A stretch of 64,000 bases of DNA from Cyprinodon diabolis. Lineage: Eukaryota; Chordata; Actinopteri; Cyprinodontiformes; Cyprinodontidae. Below the pieces are notes generated by a model. The model was not told the DNA's origin, ran no database searches, and was given only the letters and a program-made list of their open reading frames with translations. The stretch spans positions 26,900,109 through 26,964,108 of the forward strand of contig CM060072.1 in assembly GCA_030533445.1 (NCBI GenBank), read 5' to 3'. This document shows positions 58,687-64,000 of this stretch, one piece after another. A program made the translations under genes and the position numbers. Each line of letters opens with the position of its first letter. Positions within the stretch are counted from its first letter, which is position 1.

Positions 58687-60298
58687 CAGGTGCTGGTCAT
58701 AAAATTAGAATATCATGAAAAAGTAGATTGATTTCAGTAATTCCATTTAAAAAGTGAAACTTGTATATTATATTCATACATTACATACAAACTCATATAT
58801 TTCAGATGTTTATTTTGTTTAATTTTGATGATTACAAATGACAACAAATGAAAATCTCAAATTCATCATATCAGAAAATTAGAATATTACTGAAGACCAA
58901 TAAAAACAAAGGATTTATAGAAATGTTGGCCAACTGAAAAGTATGAACATGAAAAGTATGAGCATGTACAGCACTCAGTATTTAGTTGGGCCTCCTTTGG
59001 CCTGTATTACTGCAGCAATGCGGCGTGGCATGGAGTCGATCAGTCTGTGGCACTGCTCAGGTGTTATGATAGCCCAGGTTGCTCTAATAGTGGCTTTTAG
59101 CTCTTCTGAATTGTTGGGTCTGGTGTATTGCATCTTCTTCTTCACAATACCCCATAGATTTTCTATGGGGTTAAGGTCAGGAGAGTTTGCTGGCCAATTA
59201 AGAACAGGGATACCATGGTCCTTCAACCAGGTACTGGTAGCTTTGGCACTGTGTGCAGGTGCCAAGTCCTGTTGGAAAATGAAATCTGCATCTCCAAAAA
59301 GTTGGTCAGCTGCAGGAAGCATGAAGTGCTCTAAAACTTCCTGGTATGTGGCTGCGTTGACCCTGGACCTCAGAAAACACAATGGACCAACACCAGCAGA
59401 TGACATGGCACCCCAAACCATCACTGACTGTGGAAACTTTACACTGGACTTCAAGCAACGTGGATGAAGTGCCTCTCTTCTTTTCCTCCAGACTCTGAGA
59501 CCTTGATTTCCAAAGGAAATGCAAAATTTACTTTCATCAGAGAACATGACTTTGGACCACTCACCAGCAGTCCAGTCCTGTTTCTCTTTAGCCCAGGCAA
59601 GACGCTTCTGACGCTGTCTGTGGTTCAAGAGTGGCTTGACACAAGGAATGCGACAGCAGAAACCCATGTCTTTCATACGTCTGTGTGTGGTGGTTCTTGA
59701 AGCACTCACTCCAGCTGCAGTCCACTCTTTGTGAATCTCCCCCACATTTTTGAATGGGTTTTGTTTCACAATCCTCTCCAGGGTGCGGTTATCTCTCTTG
59801 CTTGTACACTTTTTTCGACCACATCTTTTCCTTCCCTTCGCCTCTCTATTAATGTGCTTGGACACTGAGCTCTGTGAACAGCCAGCCTCTTTAGCGATGA
59901 CCTTTTGTGTCTTGCCCTCCTTGTGCAAGGTGTCGATGGTCGTCTTTTGGACAACTGTCAAGTCAGCAGTCTTCCCCATGATTGTGTAGCCTATAGAACT
60001 AGACTGAAAGACCATTTAAAGGCTTTTGCAGGTGGTTTGAGTTAATTAGCTGATTAGAGTGTGGCACCAGGGGCCATCAATTTTGAACCTTTTCACAATA
60101 TTCTAATTTTCTGATATGATGAATTTGAGATTTTCATTTGTTGTCATTTGTAATCATCAAAATTAAACAAAATAAACATCTGAAATATATGAGTTTGTAT
60201 GTAATGTATGAATATAATATACAAGTTTCACTTTTTAAATGGAATTACTGAAATCAATCTACTTTTTCATGATATTCTAATTTTATGACCAGCACCTG
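58687..60298 (-). mobile_element. complete Tc1-type transposon, apparently intact
   Basis: 1612 bp flanked by TA (58685-58686, 60299-60300). The terminal inverted repeats are about 202 bp each (58687-58888 and 60097-60298) and I found no mismatch between them when reading side by side. Outer ends are CAGGTGCTGGTCATAAAATT. It contains one uninterrupted transposase gene. Identical TIRs and an open transposase indicate a young insertion. Confidence 0.95.
58975..59979 (-). CDS. Tc1 transposase, intact, DD34E
   Basis: 334 residues from the MGKTADLT start (an in-frame ATG 12 codons upstream at 60015 is less typical for the family). The N-terminal part holds two helix-turn-helix DNA-binding regions (VIAKEAGCSQSSVSKHINRE; the second with RTTTHRRMKDMGF) and a GRKR-like linker. 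The catalytic triad is visible: Asp148 (MFSDESKF), Asp238 (FQQDLAPAH) and Glu273 (SPDLNPIENLW), with 34 residues between the last two. The enzyme cuts and pastes the element at TA sites. Length and motifs equal functional Tc1 family members; no stop or frameshift is present. Activity is not proven. Confidence 0.95.
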   Translation of the reverse strand: MGKTADLTVVQKTTIDTLHKEGKTQKVIAKEAGCSQSSVSKHINREAKGRKRCGRKKCTSKRDNRTLERIVKQNPFKNVGEIHKEWTAAGVSASRTTTHRRMKDMGFCCRIPCVKPLLNHRQRQKRLAWAKEKQDWTAGEWSKVMFSDESKFCISFGNQGLRVWRKRREALHPRCLKSSVKFPQSVMVWGAMSSAGVGPLCFLRSRVNAATYQEVLEHFMLPAADQLFGDADFIFQQDLAPAHSAKATSTWLKDHGIPVLNWPANSPDLNPIENLWGIVKKKMQYTRPNNSEELKATIRATWAIITPEQCHRLIDSMPRRIAAVIQAKGGPTKY

Positions 60299-61029
60299 TA
60301 CTTGAAATACAACAAACACTTTACAGAATAAATATGATGGGGCTAGTGGTAAATTTTGTTTGGGTTCCGGCACATAACGAGATAAAAGGAAATGAAAGGG
60401 CAGACAGGATGGCTAAGGAGAGTACCAATAAGTTAAGGGTAGACATTAATGTTAGTTTTGGTATAACAGAAATAAAGGGTATAATTAAACAAAAAGCAAA
60501 AGAGAGGTGGCAAAAGTTATGGAATGAAGAAAAGAAAGGAAGGTGGCTTTATAAAATACAAAAGAGAATTGGACCAATGAGAAGATCAGAAAGGAACAGG
60601 AGAGAAGAGATTATTATTTCTCGACTTAGAATAGGACACACTGGATTGAATAGATCGTTATTTTTGATAGGGAAACATCAGACAGGGAAATGTGACTGTG
60701 GGGAAGATGAGACTGTGGAACATGTCATTTTAAATTGTAGTAAATATTCGATACAGAGAAACAGGTTAATAAGGAAACTTAGTGACATGAAAATGAAACT
60801 TGACATTGTCGATTTATTGCAGAAGGAATCAGGAAGCAGAGGATATCGGGTTATATTTGAATTTTTGAAACAGATTAGGTTGTATAATAGGGTATAGTTT
60901 TTTTTTTTTTTTTTTTTTTTCTGCCATGTAGTCCACACTCCATACCAGTTGGTGGCGGTAATGCTCACCTAACGTTTTTTGCCAACCGCCAATAAAACTC
61001 AATAAGAAGAAGAAGAAAACAAGGCTCTT

Positions 61030-61164
61030 TGCATTGGCTTTGACTGGTTCGCGCGCTCGCTTTGAGTTTCTTGAGAGACTTGAAAGGAGCAACACTCTGC
61101 GATTTGGAGAGAAGAAAGCGCCAAAACTTTCTTTCTAGTAATAAACAGCTACTCCGCTACAAAC
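61030..61164 (+). promoter_or_regulatory. rrm1 core promoter / 5' UTR with CCAAT and E2F motifs
   Basis: An inverted CCAAT box (ATTGG, 61033-61037) lies three bases after the LINE target duplication. A perfect E2F site GCGCCAAA is at 61118-61125, 40 bp before the ATG. The 135-bp segment also has GCGCGC motifs and no TATA box. E2F control suits S-phase expression of ribonucleotide reductase. Confidence 0.6.
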
Positions 61165-62061
61165 ATGCACGTGATTAAAAGAGGTATTGTAACCAAGTTA
61201 ACTTCTTTTTTTCCTTTTTTGGTTTCAGATAATTAACTGCAATAATACGCTGTTTAGGGTTATTGTTATACAATAATGTTTATGCAATCTCTCCCAATAT
61301 TTGCAGAGTAAAAGATGGATGGAGTGTTTCACTCTAGTTTCCTTTCAGAAAGTCTGCTTCAGATTGTGTGTTTTTGTTTCTGTGCAGTTTCCGCCGAAAT
61401 ATTGAACAAAGACTCCGCTTATGAAATGTCTGTTGTTGACTTCTTTGTTTGCTCGAAGATTTTCTCTTAGTTAATTTCTCTTAACATTGTACATTTAAAA
61501 TAACGTTGTTTTTATAGACTAACGCTAAAAGTATTAATTGACTAGTGACGGTTGCATTATTGGCGCGCGCCTTCTGTTGTATCTCGTCAAACAGGTGTTC
61601 ATTAATTGCTCTGCGGGCTCACCCATCTTAGCCGCGCCAAATAAACTCAGCAATCATTTAGCTGCTCTGATTGATTTAATAAATACCAAACCCTCTCTGT
61701 TGTGTTTTTAGATGGGCGCCATGAGGCAGTCAGTTTTGATAAAATCACTTCCCGCATCCAGAAGCTCTGCTATGGACTCAACAGTGACTTTGTGGACCCT
61801 GTAAGTGTAGAGAAATTAGTTAAACTGGATTCTATAATCTGCCTTAACCTGCATCATGTAACCGCTCCTCTGTATTTCTGCAGACCCAGATTACAATGAA
61901 GGTGATCCAGGGTCTGTACAGCGGGGTCACCACTGTAGAGCTGGACACCCTGGCTGCAGAGACCGCTGCCACCCTTACCACCAAACATCCTGACTATGCA
62001 ATCCTGGCCGCTCGGATCGCGGTTTCCAACCTGCACAGAGAGACCAAGAAGGTTTTCAGTG
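61165..62061 (+). CDS. rrm1: ribonucleotide reductase large subunit, first three coding exons
   Basis: Exons 61165-61183, 61712-61800 and 61884-62061 join in frame to the first 95 residues. The start is [20 protein letters not shown], then [16 protein letters not shown], then [34 protein letters not shown] and [20 protein letters not shown]. This is the N-terminal ATP-cone (allosteric activity site) and the start of the catalytic alpha subunit, which reduces ribonucleoside diphosphates to deoxyribonucleotides with RRM2 in the cytosol. The donor AGTG|GTATGA follows exon 3; the remaining exons (the full protein is about 790 residues) lie beyond the right edge. The Asp7 codon split G|AT across intron 1 supports the first junction. 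Confidence 0.96.
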
Positions 62062-62317
62062 GTATGAATGCTTTTCATGTGTAGTTACAATCATCCTGTT
62101 CTATAACCATACAGTGCATAGTTGTGCAATGTATAATGTGCAATTACTATTTGATTCCCAGTTCAATAACCTGTTTCTCTACATTTGACACCCAGTGCAA
62201 TAACTATATATACAATGATATAAATATAAATCTATATAAATACCCTGTGCAATAATCCCATATAATAATTCTAGTAAAAAAGAAGCAGTCATATGTGGAC
62301 TATGTACTATACATAGG

Positions 62318-62515
62318 GGAGTGTTGGCCAAATGGGTTAGAGCAGTGCGCTTGTGCTCTGAGAAGTACCCAGTCGATCCCCACAGCCTCCACACTGCTCC
62401 CCAGGCGATTATTTATATAGATGTATAATCTCATGCACCTTTTTCTTCCTTTGACTGTTTGAGCTGATTTAACAAGTACATTTCTCCACTGTGAGATCAA
62501 TAAAGTTAATCAATT
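62318..62515 (+). mobile_element. tRNA-derived SINE, copy D, in rrm1 intron 3
   Basis: Box A GTTGGCCAAATGGGTTAGAG and a box-B-like CCAGTCGATCCCC, then CACAGCCTCCACACTGCTCC, a unique segment, and the tail CACTGTGAGATCAATAAAG. Part of the body is replaced or deleted relative to copies A-C. Confidence 0.75.
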
Positions 62516-62577
62516 GATGCTTTAAAAAAGTATTCAACATCCTGAATGATTATATATTTTATCATATTACATCAACA

Positions 62578-62618
62578 TTATTGTTGTTGTTGTTTTTTTT
62601 GTTGTTGTTTTTTTTAAC
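62578..62618. repeat. (TTG)n / poly-T low complexity
   Basis: TTGTTGTTGTTG repeats broken by T runs. Confidence 0.9.
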
Positions 62619-62802
62619 TAATGCTACGTTCAGACCGCAAGCAGCAAAAACGTGCGTGCTGCTTCATTTGTATGCTCGTAAGTTTAATTCTAGCACACGG
62701 CTGAAGCATCTTTGCTGCTCTAGCTGAGCGGTCAAAAACTGGGTCTGATGTGCATTGGCCGGAGCTACCCTATCCTTTCTTTGCCTGTAATAAGCAGCTA
62801 TA

Positions 62803-64000
62803 CACTCACCGGCCACTTTATTAGGTACCCCATGCTAGTAACGGGTTGGACCCCCTTTTGCCTTCAGAACTGCCTCAATTCTTCGTGGCATGGATTCAAC
62901 AAGGTGCTGGAAGCATTCCTCAGGGAGTTTGGTCCATATTGACATGATGGCATCACACAGTTGCTGCAGATTTGTAGGCTGCACACCCATGACGCGAATC
63001 TCCCGTTCCACCACATCCCAAAGATGCTCTATTGGATTGAGATCTGGTGACTGTGGAGGCCATTTGAGTACAGTGAACTCATTGTCATGTTCAAGAAACC
63101 AGTCTGAGATGATTCCAGCTTTATGACATGGCGCATTATCCTGCTGAAAGTAGCCATCAGAAGTTGGGTACATTGTGGTCATAAAGGGATGGACATGGTC
63201 AGCAACAATACTCAGGTAGGCTGTGGTGTTGCAACGATGCTCAATTGGTACCAAGGGGCCCAAAGAGTGCCAAGAAAATATTCCCCACACCATGACACCA
63301 CCACCACCAGCCTGAACCGTTGGCACAAGGCAGGATGGATCCATGCTTTCATGTTGTAGACGCCAAATTCTGACCCTACCATCCGAATGTCGCAGCAGAA
63401 ATCGAGACTCATCAGACCAGGCAACGTTTTTCCAATCTTCTATTGTCCAATTTCGATGAGCTTGTGCAAATTGTAGCCTCAGTTTCCTGTTCTTAGCTTA
63501 AAGGAGTGGCACCCGGTGTGGTCTTCTACTGCTGTAGCCCATCTGCCTCAAAGTTCGACGTACTGTGCGTTCAGAGATGCTCTTCTGCCCACCTTGGTTG
63601 TAACGGGTGGTTATTTGAGTCACTGTTGCCCTTCTATCAGCTGGAACCAGTCTGGCCATTCTCCTCTGACCTCTGGCATCAACAAGGCATTTCCGCCCAC
63701 AGAACTGCCGCTCACTGGATGTTTTTTCTTTTTCGGACAATTCTCTTTAAACCCTAGAGATGGTTGTGCGTGAAAATCCCAGTAGATCAGCAGTTTCTGA
63801 AATACTCAGACCAGCCCTTCTGGCACCAACAATCATGCCACGTTCAAAGTCACTCAAATCACCTTTCTTCCCCATACTGATGCTCGGTTTGAACTGCAGG
63901 AGATTGTCTTGACCATGTCTACATGCCTAAATGCACTGAGTTGCCGCCATGTGATTGGCTGCTTAGAAATTAAGTGTTAACGAGCAGTAGGACACGTGTA
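62803..64000 (-). mobile_element. Tc1/mariner-type element, right end cut by window
   Basis: The left end after a TA is CACTCACCGGCCACTTTATT followed by AGGTACCCC, a very common fish element terminus. Transposase remnants fill the minus strand. The sequence runs to the window edge at GACACGTGTA, where the inverted repeat would be expected to start, so the other terminus is not visible. Confidence 0.85.
62835..63875 (-). pseudogene. Tc1/mariner transposase, broken, DD36E spacing
   Basis: The start MGKKGDLSDFERGMIVGARR at 63875 runs to a premature stop in TISRV-stop (about 63749-63751). An open piece 63740-63498 (SERTVRRTLRQMGYSSRRPH) follows. Then frame breaks near 63497-63420 precede an open piece 63344-62835. 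Catalytic motifs survive: WSDESRF, YFQQDNAPCHK and SPDLNPIEHLWD. The last two acidic residues are 36 residues apart, unlike the 34 of the neighbour at 58975-59979. Several lesions make it inactive. Confidence 0.85.

Larger units (their letters stand above)
58504..61015 (+). mobile_element. RNase-H LINE, copy 2, 5'-truncated, with 14-bp target duplication
   Basis: AAAACAAGGCTCTT flanks both sides exactly (58490-58503 and 61016-61029). Coding sequence starts in the RNase H domain (EMLALLLAVQWVEEVRPLKS, ICSDSSSSLVSLQ) and is interrupted by a Tc1 element. It resumes at 60299 with VVNFVWVPAHNEIKGNERAD, then EEIIISRLRIGHTGLN and a zinc-knuckle-like CDCGEDETVEHVILNC, ending with a stop at 60895-60897. 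Removing the Tc1 and one TA restores an uninterrupted frame. It ends in CTCCATACCAGTTGGTGGCG and an AATAAGAAGAAGAAG tail. The C-terminal RNase H suggests the I/Nimb-type group of LINEs; clade not certain. Confidence 0.88.

Overview
The window is vertebrate nuclear DNA, almost certainly from a teleost fish. The evidence is long genes with GT-AG introns, a FISNA-NACHT immune receptor (a fish-expanded NLR class), conserved synteny of an IL-18-binding-protein gene with rnf121, and a transposon load typical of fish: Tc1, hAT, piggyBac/Harbinger-like, Penelope-like, L2-like and RNase-H LINEs, tRNA-SINEs and solo LTRs. There is one 500-N assembly gap at 2158-2657.

Layout. 1-12 kb: the 5' end of cnksr2 on the minus strand. 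Exon 1 (11572-11635) and a PDZ-domain exon (276-335) are visible; the exons that should lie between them are not, probably because of the gap. 12-17 kb: intergenic DNA with an L2-like LINE end, two SINEs, a Penelope-like tail and a solo LTR with a perfect 5-bp target duplication. 17-29.6 kb: an NLR gene on the plus strand, which I assembled from six coding exons (20821-29459; 745 aa). It has an acidic/serine-rich leader, a Pyrin-like domain, FISNA, NACHT and winged-helix parts, but no leucine-rich repeats. 30-38 kb: decayed retroviral pieces, an unidentified decayed reading frame, degenerate minisatellite and a mariner-like MITE. 38.0-38.9 kb: a five-exon secreted single-Ig protein on the minus strand, best read as il18bp, with an NF-kB motif just upstream. 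41.9-54.5 kb: complete nine-exon rnf121 on the minus strand (332 aa), with several DNA transposons in its introns. 54.6-61.1 kb: intergenic DNA with a hAT element with a perfect 8-bp duplication, then a three-layer transposon nest (LINE, LINE, intact Tc1) ending 136 bp before the rrm1 start codon. 61.2 kb to the end: the first three coding exons of rrm1 on the plus strand, followed by intron 3 holding a SINE and a broken Tc1/mariner-type element cut by the window edge.

How the genes relate. rnf121 (ER/Golgi RING ligase), rrm1 (ribonucleotide reductase large subunit) and cnksr2 (signalling scaffold) are housekeeping or neuronal genes. The noteworthy pair is the Pyrin-containing, LRR-less NLR and, about 8.6 kb from its end, a gene for a likely soluble IL-18 antagonist. 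The first resembles inflammasome receptors that drive IL-1/IL-18 maturation; the second would neutralise IL-18. Functional linkage is only an inference from adjacency.
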